A stretch of DNA of 64,000 nucleotides from Cacajao melanocephalus (GCA_963573385.1 CAUYLG010066144.1:96163-160162), one strand, 5' to 3'; counted from the first letter of the stretch, positions 38,111 to 53,592 are shown. Notes: generated from the letters alone by a model not told the origin. Numbers and translations are program-made.

Positions 38111-39172
38111 CCAGGTCTTGTGTATCTATTCCTTAAAGAGACTCATTATTAATGGGCAAGTCCAAGATTCCTCTCCTTCCTGTCAAACATAATTCACCAC
38201 CATTTGCTCCTTTACTCCTTCTCCTCATGAAGTCAAATAGGTACAAAGGAGAAGGTCTTTTCATGAGGTTTCTTTTTTCCTAGTGGTTACTATGAGAGCT
38301 GGCTTTCAGGCAGGAATGCTACATACAGAAATTGGAAGTTTTTGGAAAATTGTATCCCTCTGCATTTTTACTATAGAGAATAACATCTGCTATAACTAGA
38401 TATTGTAGCCTTTTATCTCTTCCCCTCTACATGCACCTCTGCCTATTTTATTATAACTTGAGCTAATAGAGCTCAGGGGAGTCTTAAATAAAGGAATAAA
38501 AATAGCAAAATATTTTAAAATTTACATAAATATATATACAAATACACACATATATAAAATTTTAAAACATACCTTGTTTTTCAAAGGAACCTAGGAAATA
38601 GACATAGGTTTATACAAGTTTCACTAAGTAGCTGGAGAGCCTGGGAGTCTTGTCAGGCTTAAATACTGACTTGTTGCATATTGACAATCCCAAATATTAA
38701 AGAGCTTGTCTTAAAGATGTCTTTAGAAGGCATTGGGAACTTTGGAATGTGATTTTAACATGTTTTACACTTTCTCTACTGTGTTTATTCATTAGCCCTC
38801 AAAATTATTTTGATTTTTATTTCCTAATAATTTCATAAGTAAAAATAACGTCGAGACAATTTTGAAAGGGAAAGTAGCACACACACTCAATGGTAATGCA
38901 TACCTGGATGTACCTTGATGTATTTGAAGGACAGGAAGCTTTATCTTTTTTCTCACTCTACAGTTGTTAGAGAAAAAAAAGTGTGTTGTCCGTTTCCGGA
39001 TGCATTTCAGGGCTCTTAGCTCCAGCTGGTGGTGCCCCTCCTTTGACCCAAGAGTGGTACAGGACGAATAGGTTCATATGCCCTCTGCCCAGTAACAGAC
39101 CGACTACACTGAGACAGCAGAGTTTACAGCAGAGGAGGAGTTAAATGATCACATGGCACAAGGGAGAAGACA
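38111..39172. other. Unassigned sequence
   Basis: AT-rich until about 38.98 kb and GC-richer just before the solo LTR. The last 170 bases may belong with 39853-40130 to one older host element, but I cannot name it. Confidence 0.4.
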
Positions 39173-39176
39173 GGAG

Positions 39177-39848
39177 TATAACTGCCCAATGAGTTCTCCT
39201 TGCCCACTGCCTAGACAGACTCAGTTTATCAAGACTGGGAAGTTGCAATAGAGAAGAGTTTAAGTCACACAGTGCCAGCTGTACAGGAGACCAGAGTTTT
39301 ATTATTGCTTAGATTCATTTCTCCAAAAACTTGGGGATTGGGGTTTCTAAGGACAATTTCATGGGTTGGGGGTTGGAAAGTGAAGGGTGCTGATTGGTTG
39401 GGTTCCAGATGAAATTATAGGGAGTTAAGCTGTTCTCTTTCCCTGAGTCAGTTCCTGAGTGGGGGCCACAAGCCCAGATGAGGCAGTTTATCAATCTGGG
39501 TGGTGTCAGCTGGTGCATTGGAATGCAGGGCCTGTGAAATAGCTCAAGCACCGATCTCGATCCACGCTTTTATAACACAGGCTCCCAAACCATAATTTCT
39601 AATCTTGTGACTAATTTGTTAGTTCTGCAAAAGCAGTCCGGTCCCCAGGCGAGAAGGAGATTTGTTTTGGAAAAGGTCTGTTATCTTCTTTGTTTCAAAG
39701 TCAAACTACAAACTAAGTTCCTCCTAATGTTAGTTCAGCCTGCACCCAGGAATGAAGGACAGCTTGGAGGTTAGAAGCAAGATGGAATTAGATCAGATCT
39801 CTTTCACTGTAATAATTTTCTGTTATAATTTTTGCAAAGGCGGTTTCA
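39177..39848 (-). mobile_element. ERV1 solo LTR with 4-bp TSD
   Basis: Read on the minus strand, the element runs from 'tgaaaccgcctttgcaaaaa' to '...gggcagttata'. Segments typical of a gammaretrovirus-like primate LTR lie between: 'ccaatcagcacccttcact' in U3 and 'gcaataataaaact' with the AATAAA polyadenylation signal. The plus strand has GGAG directly on both sides (39173-39176 and 39849-39852), the 4-bp duplication usual for ERV1. No gag, pol or env lies beside it, so the provirus was reduced to one LTR. The subfamily name is not resolved. Confidence 0.85.
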
Positions 39849-39896
39849 GGAGAAAATCTTGAAAGCCATCTCCCTGAGGAGTTCCAGGGTGGGGAC

Positions 39897-40112
39897 TTTA
39901 AAGGGATCATAGAAGTCAAGGGACTGGAGAATTGGGGTTGTTGATAGATGGGGTCAAGGGGAATGAGATCATAAGGATGCAGAAACTGCATTCTTCAGTG
40001 AATCAGCTTTTCATGGGGTCCCTCAGACCTGCTGAGTCAGTGGGACCCTGCAGACCAGCTGTTGTTGTAGATTCCAATTCTCCAGTCCCTTGACCTTTAC
40101 GATCCCCTTAAA
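39897..40112. repeat. 39-bp inverted repeat, 138-nt spacer
   Basis: Arm 39897-39935 and arm 40074-40112 are reverse complements at 35 of 39 positions, with 21 in a row exact ('ccaattctccagtcccttga' plus c). The four differences are all transitions. Confidence 0.95.
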
Positions 40113-40239
40113 GACGCCAGGCAATGCCCAGATGGCACAAAAAGCTTCCATCCCATCATTATTCTAAAAAAAAAAAAGTTAAAGTCACTGATCTTAGAGG
40201 ACCTACCTAAAACCAGTTACGCTTTTAACGTTTTTTTTT

Positions 40240-40345
40240 CATTCACACATTCATTTCACAGACATTTGTTTTGTGATATCTATAAGATGTCAGGCTTTGC
40301 TTAGTGCTGGAGACACAAAGGTGAACAAGAAAGGTGTTTTGCGGG
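40240..40345 (-). mobile_element. L2 3'-end fragment
   Basis: 'cacagacatttgttttgtg', 'gtcaggctttgcttagtgct' and 'ggagacacaaaggtgaacaa' follow the antisense L2 3' end. Confidence 0.7.
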
Positions 40346-41854
40346 ATCCTTGGTGGAAATAAGGAGGTGCAGGATTCAACCTAAGTGCTTAGAATTTTGC
40401 TTCAGTCTTGTGTACACTGTGGCCCCCAGTTCTTTCTGAAACCTGAGAATTTCAGTGATTGCTTGGCCAGTCTGTTGGGACTTGAAGCTTTAGTCAAAAC
40501 TTCATAGTACAGTTTCAATGTTTTTGAAATAAATTTTCAAAATTTCAAATATTCACTTTCAGATGCAAGGAAGGTGGTGGCGAGGCGTGTGTTATCATGA
40601 TTATTGGAAATCAGAATTGCTGTGATGGAAATGAAACCAACCAGGCCTCATGATTTTGTAAGTTTTTGCGAGGTTCCTTCAATGCATAGAAATGCCAATT
40701 TTCAGCTTTTGTAATTTTTCAAACATTATAAAACAAAACATAAATTCCTTTTTGGGTTATTCATTTAAATAATTCATTTTGTATTCAAATGCATTTCCAT
40801 TCTCTCCATTAATACAAATTATTCATGTAAATGTTGTTATATTTGATTAATTTCAATGTGAGAAACAACACAATGTTCTTTCATATATATATTACCTTGA
40901 ATTGTGATTTCATCTTTCTTTCAGTCAATAAACAGAACTCACATATTTTTCTACATAGGGGAGCAATTGTCTGATTTAAAAGAAAATACCAAGTAATCAT
41001 TTGATCGTGGTTTAAGTTTTATGCTAAGTCTCAGCTGTGCTAATACAAGTAACACAGACAAGAAGCTGGAATGATAATTGGGCTGAAAGTATTTCTCCTA
41101 AGCCCCTTACTAATGACAGATTGGCAAGAGATGGTTGCATTATCATAGTTCACTTTTTCACAAATGACAATATAGCAGGGCAATCAACCGGTATTAACCA
41201 TCTGAGCTTCCTGGCTTTACATTGTACACTTTTATGTTCATATTAGAATTGTTTCTTACCTAAGAACAAATGGAATTTTAACAAACGGCATTTTAATATG
41301 ACAATGCTGAGAACCACACAAATTTACAGGCTCAGTCAGTGGAGGAAACACTTTTGTTCTTAAATTATGTTGAGATGCGCTTAAGCACCTTACTTTCTGG
41401 TTTAAACTTTCAGGGTTTAATAATCCAAAAACAGACCCATTGATGTTCCTCATTTCAGAGGCATCTCTATTTGACATTCTTTTTCCAAAAATACCAAAAC
41501 ATTTTTAATTAGGTTACAAGTAAGTGCTAAGCATGAAAAGATGTGAAGACAACATTCTCCTCTGCCACTTTTGTTTTTCCTTCCCTTTTCTTTTTCATTC
41601 ATTGTCTGCTTTGCTCTGAGGGCGACCGCTCTCTCATCTGTCTCTGAGAGCACTCAGCTCCTCATAGTACAGTTACTGGTTTCCACAACTCCTTCTGGGT
41701 TGTGAGTTCCACTAAAGCAGGGATTGGAGGAACCTACTCATCCTGGAATGATTTGGGAGCCGGGTGCTGAATATGCTGGCTGCAGGACAGTGACAGAGGG
41801 AACTCAGAGAAAGAGCAGAGGGAAGGAGGATGTGGCTGGAATGCCTGTCACTGT
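40346..41854. other. Unassigned sequence
   Basis: About 1.5 kb with no recognised element; short frames on both strands only. Confidence 0.5.
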
Positions 41855-41990
41855 ACCAGCCTCAGATTCTTGATTTGTAGACAAGAGAGAGTAAGACCTA
41901 CCTCCTAGTTCTGTTGCAAGGATTAAATAAATGACTCTTGGAGTACTTTTGTTACTTGAGACTGCTAGACAAATATAAGTTACTCTGGGA
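41855..41990 (+). mobile_element. MIR SINE, 3' half
   Basis: 'cctcagattcttgatttgta', 'agacctacctcctagttctg' and 'ttgcaaggattaaataaatg' match the MIR core and 3' half. Confidence 0.8.
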
Positions 41991-42567
41991 GCCTAGCAAG
42001 GAATTTATATATGGAAACAGAGTATGTGGACCTGCTTTTTCTCTTCTGAGGAGCTCGTGAATATTAACTAGCATAAAAAAAGGGAAAAAAAACTCCACAA
42101 TTTTACAAGTTTAGAATATTTTCCTTTGAGCACGTCTAAGAAAATAGTGCAAATACAATTTTAGATGGTGTGATTCAAACATTCTATCTAGATGCTTGTG
42201 GGATAACCAGACCTAGAAGATTGCATTAGGAGGATTTTAATTCATTTTCACTGCCACCTTAAAGGGGAGTATCAACCTGTTAGTATGTGCTCATCGATTA
42301 TTATTCTTGTATGTTTCTGCATTTAAGGTAGGAAAAATGATGAAGACTCTAAAAAATGACTTCACCCAAAGAACAAGTAAAGGGACTTAGGTGTACCTGC
42401 TGAAGATGACTGTCCCAGAGGAGGTGCACATGTAGGGATGGAATCAGGAGTGGACTTAGAATGCTTCTTATATCTTTAATTCATTGAAAATACTCAAAAA
42501 CATAATATTTTGTGATATGTGAAAATTGCATGAAATTCAAATTTTAGTTTCCACAAATACAATGTAG

Positions 42568-42882
<315 letters not shown>

Positions 42883-43737
42883 TTTTTCTTGTATTTTCTC
42901 TGGCTACTTTCATTCTCCAACAGGAGAGTTGAATACTTCTGGCAGAGACCAACTGGCCTACAAAACTGAAAAAATTTCCCATCTGAACATTTGCAGAAAC
43001 ATTTTGTCACTCTCCTTTCAGGGATCCCTGATGGAGGATTTCTGATGAACAAGCATTTGGAGGAAAGAGCCTTCAGCCTCCCAGCCTTCATCACAAGTGA
43101 GTGGCCTGCCCGTAAGCACATACAGCCGGGTTACAGGACTGCCGCTGGGATTATGGGAGAAATGTGGAGGGACTGAAATGTCATGGCAAATAGAGTCCTA
43201 GCAAGACAGTGATCTTAACATCCTGAAAATTGTGGTATTACAGAGAATGGAACTGCTTCTTCGTCTTTCAATTTATTTCACCAGGTGTTATGGTCAGCAT
43301 GCAGAATCACCCTGCTCTCCTGTACACACAGAGCTTTTTGTTGTCGAGTTCCTTAGAATGACTTTTCCTCTGTGAGGACTGTCCCCCCACATTCCCATCA
43401 CTGGTCTTCCTTGGTGGAGCTTGTGCAATAATAGGATTCACAGTCCTTTTCATCTGGGTTTGCATCCTTGCTTCCCCTGTCTCTGTTGATATGCAAAGGA
43501 TTTTACCTTGCCATGTCTCGACCTCTTCATCTTCAAAACAAGGGCACGGTCACATTGTAGGGCTACTGTGAAGACTGCACTTCCGATCCAGCTCCCAGGT
43601 CACCTCCCATTCCACCTGCTCATCAATTGTTTCCGTCACAGTGTTTCCATGTATATTTCAATCTTGTTTCTCTTCCTTAATTTTCTTTCCTTTTTTTGTT
43701 TTTTGTAGTTTTGTCTATGTGTAAGATCAACCCTTCC
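42883..43737. other. Unassigned sequence
   Basis: Moderate GC. Several 60-90-codon frames overlap on both strands at 42.86-43.18 kb, but none is recognisable. Confidence 0.45.
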
Positions 43738-43857
43738 ATGTGACAGAGAACTCTTCGAAAGCAGGAAACTTGTCTTATTTTTTTATTGCCCTCCAGAACA
43801 CAACACACTACCTAGTGCCAAATAGACCCACAGTACATTTTTTTGAATGAATACATT
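43738..43857 (+). mobile_element. L2 3'-end fragment
   Basis: 'gaactcttcgaaagcaggaa', 'cttgtcttatttttttattg', 'cctagtgccaaatagaccc' and the closing 'ttttttgaatgaataca' follow the L2 3' end. Confidence 0.75.
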
Positions 43858-44120
43858 AATTTTTTTTCTTTACTATTTATCTGTAGAGTGCTATACTTTT
43901 TCTTCAGAGACTGTTGATGACATGCAAAAGTTACATAGCTTATCTGATATAGAATAAAATCTATAAATCCTAATTCAACATCCTAAAAAGTTATCTTAAG
44001 ATTGCAAAAAATATGAAAATAATTTCTAATCCAGTTGGAAAATTAAATTGTATTCTGCATAACTGCAAAAATGAATAAAGCCGATAATTTTCGTCTTGAA
44101 AGTCAGCCATACATTCTATA

Positions 44121-44450
44121 GTTGCATTGTCCAATAAAAACAATATGAGCCATGAATATGAGCCACACATGTAATTAAAATTTTTCTCTTAGTCACATTT
44201 AAAAATGCAAATTGGCAAAATTAATTCCAATAATATATTTTTCATAAAACAATACTCCAAACATCATTTTAACATATATTCAATATAAAATTATTAATGA
44301 TACATCTTACATCCTTTGTCACATCAATTCCTCAGAAATCCCACATGTATTTTATATGTACAGTACATCTCACTTTGGAATAGCCCCATTGACAGTCCTC
44401 AAAGCCACCCGTGGCTAGTGGTTACTACATTGGACTGCACAATTCTATAG
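44121..44450 (+). mobile_element. MER33-like hAT-Charlie element
   Basis: About 330 bp with ends 'gcattgtccaataa' and 'tactacattggactgca', which are inverted relative to each other. Between them lie 'gagccacacatgtaattaaa' and 'gccacccgtggctagtggt'. It is a non-autonomous DNA transposon fossil. Confidence 0.8.
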
Positions 44451-47400
44451 CATTTGTGGTAACCCTGAGAGAACATGACTATCCATTCATCAAAATGCTT
44501 CACTCAACAGCTGGAATTCAGCAGAGAAAATGCCATTGTAGACCATCATTATTGGGATACAATGCTGTTATTCGTATATCACTACCTGTGTATTAAAGTG
44601 ACTGAAAAACAAAATTTTTCAGTGGAGGGCACTCTACATGCTGGTATCTTCACTATTGTCTTCACTAACTAGGCAATGTTAAAATCATTGTTGCTGCTTT
44701 CGACCCTGCATCCAACCCTGGCGAAACACCTGAGCATTTTGCTCAGAAGGGACTCCTTGCTGGTAAGACGATGCTGGGAGCTTCAGCTCATGCTACTGTT
44801 ATTTCCTGGGAGCTGCTGATGCTGCCAAATTAGATGAAGCTGTGTTCAAGCATGCTCCTGTTTGTGATGAATGTGTCTCCGTGCAAGTCCCAATTTGTGC
44901 TGTTTGGCATCTGTGCAGAAAGGCTGGGCGCCTCTGGCTGAAATGAACTGAATTGTATAGACCCAACTGACTTTCATTGCCTCAGGTAGACATGACCATA
45001 AGACGTGCTTTTCTACAGACATATTTATGTTCATGTGTTTAAATGGAAGACAAAGTCCAAGGCGATATCAAAATGTGGGTCTTGAATTATGTTGAAAAAG
45101 ACAAATACCAGTGACCCAAGTTACCTGTTTGTTCAAAAACACCTTATTAGTTGCCAATGAGTTTTTTTAATTGATCTTTTCTTTTAAAACCTTATCCACA
45201 AAATGTATCCAGCAGTTATTTCTACATTTTAAAATAAACAATAAAAGCTTTTATATATCCTATTATGCAGACTTTGGAAACACATTTTGTTCTTGATAAC
45301 GGTTTGGAAGATTTTTATGGGCTGACAGCCAAACCTAAACCTGGCTTTCTGGGAAAGCAAAAGAAGGATGAAAAAGGCCCCTTGCAGCTCTGGCCGTCTG
45401 TGATTCTACGACTCTGAGATAAAGCTTCGGAATATGATGACTTCCTAATGCCTGAAGTAGCGTAAGTGGCTTTGGAGCGCCATACACGGAAAAGATCCAG
45501 CTGCAATTTATTACAGTCAGGTCAATTAAATAGATTCAGAGCACCATCATCTTGTTTATATCTATCATGGATCATAAGAGAGGAAAAAAATACCTTTGTG
45601 GTCTCAGCTCCTGCCTCCCTCTTTCAGATAAAGAGCCATGGAGACCCGTAAATAATTATTGGGATACATTTCAGCAGCAGCATCTCCACATGGGCAAGCT
45701 ATTACATTTAAATTGGTTAATATTCCATTGTTAATGGTCTGCCTTTTATATATAAAGACATTCAGGAAAAAGATTGGATCACTACATAAATAACAGCTCT
45801 CAGTCTTGGCTTTGTCCTGTGGAGATCCTGCCAAAGACTACTGGAGTCTTCATGTTTGTTCAATAGGTAAAAAATGCTTTTGCTTGTCACAAACGGTGTC
45901 TCATTTATTTATCTAGATCCCTTTCCTTCTGTTTTGCTGCATCCTGTTCTAAAAATATAATGCATATGGACTCTGATATCTCTGGTTTCTGCCCTGTCAG
46001 TATTCTGTTTATGCCACTTGTTTCCTTTAAAGAAAATTAACTGCTTTCAATCTAGCCTCTCTTGAGACTACTTTTACAATCAAAATATTGTATTTAGATG
46101 GTCAAGTGATTAAACAGGTAGGCCAAAAAAATAGCAGCAGCCTTTAGAATTTTACATTTTTCCTGTGCTGCAGGGGAAGTGTTTTTTGGCAGTAATTGAA
46201 AACAAATCCAAACATAGATGAAGAATAAATTGAAAGAAATGTGTAATTCAGATTCCAAAAGCCTTTCAAAAATTTAACCCGCTGGTTTTAAATTTTGAAT
46301 TGCTACCTGCAAAGTTTGGGCTTATCTTCATGAGGAAAAGTCCTGGAGATGGCCCCTAACCTTGTAGTTCTACTTTTTTGCTCTCTTAAATTCATTACCC
46401 CAGAATTTTTTATGCCTGAAGGTAAATGTTAAAACCATAAACTCCTGTTGGTTTAAGACAAATGCCAACTCAGGGCAGTTGTCATTAACATCGCTACTGA
46501 CAGTTTTGACAATTCTTCCATATCCACTTTGGCCTAGGTACCGCCTCCTTCCTTCTCCTCACCCTTGTGCAAGACTTTTCCATTTGGCTTTATCACATAT
46601 CTTCTAATTCATTTCATTGGCTAAGATATAAACAACCAAGAAAACAAAATACAAAGCAAAAACAACCAATTTCAAGATGGCTGGTAGACAACATGGTTTC
46701 AAGTAGCAGCTGTGTACCCCATCAAATTGCAGCATTGCATTGAGGGGGCTGTTCAGATTGCTGATGTGCCTGTCAGTGACAGCACTCTTTCTGGATGCCA
46801 CCTTGGAAAGGCCAGTGTGGTGATCAGATCCAAGGACCAGAAGGCGATATTGCGGAGGAGAGACTATACTTACACATGACACAGGGGCTGGGGTCTTCGT
46901 TCTGATTATACCTGGGTAGACTTTAATTATCCATGCCTCTGTACAATCAGGAAAATCATATTTTCTCTACTCCCCTTTCAGATTACTGAAAGGATCAAAT
47001 GAGCAAGTGAATATAAAAATACTGTGTAAAGACCAAATATGTATTGTAAAGAAGTGACTCACTCTCTTGATGCTGGTTTTTCTGTGTATGTTGAAGCTGA
47101 TGGTTTACTATTCTTGTTAGCTTCACCTTCCACTTTTCCTTCCAGACACTTCTACTGGCTTTCTGCTCCAAGGACATTCCCGACAGCAGGCCATGCATTC
47201 ATTCTTTTTATATACCTTGTTGAGGCACAGAGTAAGCTGGGGGAAACATCAAGCCTCCCCCATAGCACCATGAGTAATTCATTGGCAAAGATTGGTTCTT
47301 GCTCCTTTTAGTACGAGCTTGGTGTTTGGAATATGATAGGCACACAATAAGAAGCACGTGCTGAAAAGAACTCGTGCAGTGCATGCACTTATTAGTATTT

Positions 47401-47734
47401 TACAAATAGTTATCCCTTACTTCAAGTCAACTTGTTTTATAGAATTTCACTAATTATAAGGACTCAAATTAATTTGATTTTAAAAATCTGAAGGTTTGAA
47501 ATGAAATATTCAAGACTTACTGAAAATGAAGGTTTTGCATTTTCAACTAGTCTTGTCTCAAATGTTTCATGTTTAACAGGGACTCACAGTCCACTTTCAA
47601 ATTATAGAAGAAATTGTTTGAGCTAAGGATAAAGATAAATTATAATCAACATTTTAATTTTAATATTTATCTTAGATGCAAAAAGCAGTTTTCCTGTTAA
47701 ATAAGCTAGATGATTTAATTTTTTAAAAGTCTAT
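44451..47734. other. Unassigned sequence
   Basis: About 3.3 kb without named repeats. GC-richer patches at 44.69-44.94, 45.31-45.50 and 46.68-46.86 kb have short open frames but no domain I recognise. Confidence 0.45.
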
Positions 47735-47900
47735 CATTCAATATTTATGGTGAATTTACTCACTACCAAGGACTGTGCTAGGTTTTGAGAATAAAATAAT
47801 AAGAAGGATCCAGTTCCTGCCTTTCAACACTGGAGGTCTAGAAAAAAGGCAAAAATGATAAGTAATTATTATAAAATGTTGCTGGATCCATGAAAGAAAT
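47735..47900 (-). mobile_element. L2 3'-end fragment
   Basis: 'cattcaatatttatggtgaa', 'ggactgtgctaggttttgag' and 'gttcctgcctttcaacactg' follow antisense L2. Confidence 0.65.
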
Positions 47901-48172
47901 AGTAATGAATGTCACAAAAGCCTGAAGGAGATAGTACTTTTTCTGCTATTAAGGGTAGATGAAAAGGTTTTAAGGAGGAGGCTTCCTTGTGAGAGACTGA
48001 AAGAGGGCAATTTTTTCATTATGAAAAAAAGAGAAGAAAATTTAGATTAGGGAATGAGACTGAGGCCATGCAATAGTATGATAAAAAGTTGTGCTTTGGA
48101 AAGATCTTTGTGTTGTAGTATGCAGAGTATAAAGAAGCGAAATAAAAGATTGATCAGATAAAGAGATAATCA

Positions 48173-48567
<395 letters not shown>

Positions 48568-48835
48568 ATTGGAAGGGCAAATGAATTATGAAGAGTAAGG
48601 AACAAATCCAGATGTGTCAGCATTTGAGTTTGCAGGGGTGGCCAACACATAGGCCTTGTCTGTAGTGTGGAAGCAGTGGCAGTGGAGGGCAACATGCAAT
48701 AGAGATTCGACAGAGAGGTGTGTATGTGATTATGCTTATGGGCAAATAATAATGCTGTTGTCTGAAAGACGGGGCACAGGATGGAGAGCAAGTCTGGGGA
48801 AGAAGACAACGAGCTCTCAGTGATTTTGCTGCTCT

Positions 48836-48990
48836 TAGAGTGGTCCTCAAACCCCTGGTGTTGGCGTCATCTGAAAGCTTGTCAGATTCAGAACCTCAGG
48901 CCCACTCCAGACCTACTGTATCAGAATTTGCATTTTACAAGATTCCTAAGTGAATTTCAAATTAAGGTATGTCTGAGAGCCTAGTCTGCA
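48836..48990 (+). mobile_element. MER5A (hAT-Charlie MITE)
   Basis: 'gagtggtcctcaaacccctg', 'cctactgtatcagaatttgc' and 'gattcctaagtgaatttc' follow the MER5A order. The 3' terminal repeat is weak. Confidence 0.75.
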
Positions 48991-50338
48991 GGTCAGGTTG
49001 AGTTTGAGATGCCTTTCTCTAAATTATAAAAGAATGACTACAAAATCAACTAGTAATTAAAGGAATATGAGGCCTGAATGTAATTGCCTGGGTAGTTAAA
49101 TACATAAAAATATTATTTTTAAATGAAATTATCTTCAAAACAGCATCCTAGGCTTAAAAATTCTGAACATTATGTTCTAAACTTTTGTTTCAAGAGGAGA
49201 TGCATGAATGTAGCCAACATGAGATGCTTGGCTTTCTCACTAATATGCAAATTTTAGGTGATTATGGAGTAATTAAGAAGTGATAAGGCCCTGCAATGTT
49301 TTCTAAATGCCAAAGTTTTAATTTTCTAGTACTCTGTTGAAACACTGAATTTCTGAGTTACGATTTCAGCTGGAGGAAGTTTAATTTCAAAAGCTTTATT
49401 TAAAATCATGACTTTTATACTTGGAGTCAAAATTGCTGCAGGCAACTTTTCTGATTGTCCTATCTTTGGTATTGCGTCTGTTCAGCTTTTAGTTACAATA
49501 ACATACAATGTAAAGCAATGACAACCTCACAAAAGACGTTTTAAATTAATGATTGCGCTTTACCTTTTTGGCAAAGTTTGATTTTATCAAGGCCTTCTGC
49601 TTTTCCCCAATTCTCCACCACCCCGCCTCCTTATTCTATCCAATTCCATCAGCATTGCCAACCCTGAAAATGAATCCCTTTATTAAACTAAACCAGGCAA
49701 AGCCAATCCAGGCCAGTCATATGCCAACTGGTTACAATAGCTGATTCTAATGATACAATATAAGCCAGTGTTAAAGTCAGCCCCAAAACAAACAAACAAA
49801 TTCCTCCAGATTGGATGCCACATGGGCTCACTTGAGACACTGAATATCCAGGATGAATTTTCTAATGGATGGAATCAGATTGAGTGTAAGCATTGCTTTC
49901 AAGAACCATGTAATTTCTGTTCTCCGAAAATAATTTTAAAATATGCTTCAAAGTCTTCAGACTCCCCCAGATTCCTGAGCTTGGCGTCTCTACAGTATTT
50001 AATTATATTTATTGTAATGATGTGATGTTTTAAACTCTACTGTTCTTTATGCTTGTGGTTTTGATCCAGGCAACAGTCTATGACCACAATAACCACATTA
50101 GCCTGGCTCATAACCCCCGTATTTTACAAAGTAATTCAGCACTATCTTCTCTTCCTAAAAAGCCTTCAAGATAATAACCTATTTTTTAAATATGTAACAG
50201 TTGAAAGCACTTTGCTATCACCCCTAGATTAAAAACAATAGAAAACATTACATTTTGAAAACATACGGTGTCAGCTAGAGATTGACTCTAGATCTAGCAA
50301 TCATCTTCCTGTAGAAACAAACATCAGTTAAATTTAAG
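48991..50338. other. Unassigned sequence
   Basis: No recognised element. A 91-codon frame at 49750-50025 has no identifiable domain. Confidence 0.5.
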
Positions 50339-50420
50339 AAATATATATATACATACATATAGACACATATAATGCATATGCATATATATGCAGCAATAAT
50401 ATATGTATGTATTCAAGATA
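50339..50420. repeat. AT-rich TATA/CATA low-complexity tract
   Basis: Degenerate TATA, CATA and TGCA steps, including the near-palindrome 'tgcatatgcatatatatgca'. Confidence 0.85.
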
Positions 50421-50669
50421 TATCATTAGTAGATAAATATACAAAATGTATTTTAAGTTATATATTTTTGAAAACTTTGCTGAATGTTAAATGTTTTAAC
50501 ACCATCAAATAAATAAGTACTCTTTTAATATTCTATATAAGGATCTCACTGGCTCTGTTTTGCCCATTTTGTCATACTGTTAGATTAAAACAGATATGTT
50601 CTGAAATACAAATTAAAACAAAATTTACCTGAACCAAGATTTTGTTCCTCCAATCCTAACTGCCCCTCA

Positions 50670-51849
<1,180 letters not shown>

Positions 51850-52292
51850 CTTTTGTTCATCTCTCCAAACCTGCTCAGACTCTGTTCTTTTCTTCTTAGT
51901 ATCCGGCATTACAATCTATCCAGTTGCCTGTGTCAGAAACCGAGGGGTCATCGTTGACAATTTAGCCTATTGCCAAATCCTGTTGTTTCTTTCTTCAAAA
52001 TATGTGTGGGTCTCATCCAGCTGATTCTTCACCCTATGGCCTTTCATCCCAGACACGGCAGTAGCTTCTTTTCTCTACCGCCATTCTTACTTCCAACCTA
52101 ATTATTTCCTTCACAGCATTTAAAAATGCAAACTGCGTGATATTATTTCTTTATATAAGGGCTCTTTATTCACTCAAAATAAAATCCTAGCTGCTCACCA
52201 CAGGCTACAGTGACGTGGCCAACACCCATTCTCATCAGCACAAATATAAACTCCTCTCCAGCTTGCTCTCCAGTCTCTGCCTTGGGGGCCCC

Positions 52293-52749
52293 TGGTCATG
52301 GGTTGACTTGTTCCCTCCCCCGCTGCAAATGTTATGTTCAAGTCCTAACTACCGGGACCTGTGAATGTGGTCTTATTTGGAAATAGGGTCACTGTGGATG
52401 TAATTAGGATGAGGTCATTAGGGTGGGCCCTAATGCAACATGATCAGTGTCCTTATAGAAAGGGAAGAGGGCTATGTGAAGACACAGACACATGGGAATA
52501 ATAGCACGTGGCCGTAGAAGCAGAAATCAGAGTGGTGCAGCAGCCGGCCAAGGAAAACTACGGATCGAAAGACACCATCAGAAGCTAGGCAGTGGCAGGG
52601 TAAACTCTACCCCAATTCTAACAGAGAATGGCCTTGTTGACACCATAATTTGGACTTGGAGCCTCTGAATTGTGAAAGAATAAATTTCTGTCATTTTAAG
52701 GTACTGAGTCATTGATGCTTTATTATATCAACAGCAGGAAGTTAATGTA
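52293..52749 (+). mobile_element. Old LTR-like repeat (MaLR/MLT-like) inside the L2
   Basis: 'ttatgttcaagtcctaacta', 'gtcttatttggaaatagggt', 'cattagggtgggccctaatg', 'gtgtccttatagaaagggaa' and 'gaataaatttctgtcatttt' run in order to an end near 'aagttaatgta'. It belongs to the same family as the copy at 8950-9402 in the other orientation. Confidence 0.75.
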
Positions 52750-52879
52750 TCGTCCTTCTGTTTTCCAGACACACGAAATTTTTCTCTACCCTAAGCCTCC
52801 ACCCACAGGGTTCTCACTGCCTGGAGCACCCTCACTCTCATTTTGCAAACCAGAATCCATTCTTTCTGGTCCTTGCTTA

Positions 52880-53245
<366 letters not shown>

Positions 53246-53592
53246 TCATCTTCTCATGGTCATCTTCCATCATTCTACCCTTAGGAACGATCCAAACTCA
53301 CCAGCACACCATGGTGGATGGGGTTCTTTCATGCTGGCCCTCTGGTCTGCACCTCTCAGACTCTCTTCTGGCTGTGTCCTCAGACCACATGCGCTTCCAG
53401 GCTCCCTCACACCTCCCTATTCTGTTTTCCGAAACAACCCGTCAACCGCTGATTTGCTTTTTCTCAGTCACCTCACTCACACACCCATGTATGTAAGGGT
53501 CTTAAATACACTTACAATTTGAAACAGCTGTTCCCTCATTTCTAGAGCAGTGGTTACAGGTATGTAGTAAGTATTCAATAAGTATTTTCGGG

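Noticed and set aside
39315..39551. 78-codon minus-strand frame, possible retroviral coding relic
   Set aside because: It lies wholly inside the solo LTR (U3/R), which is non-coding in this class.
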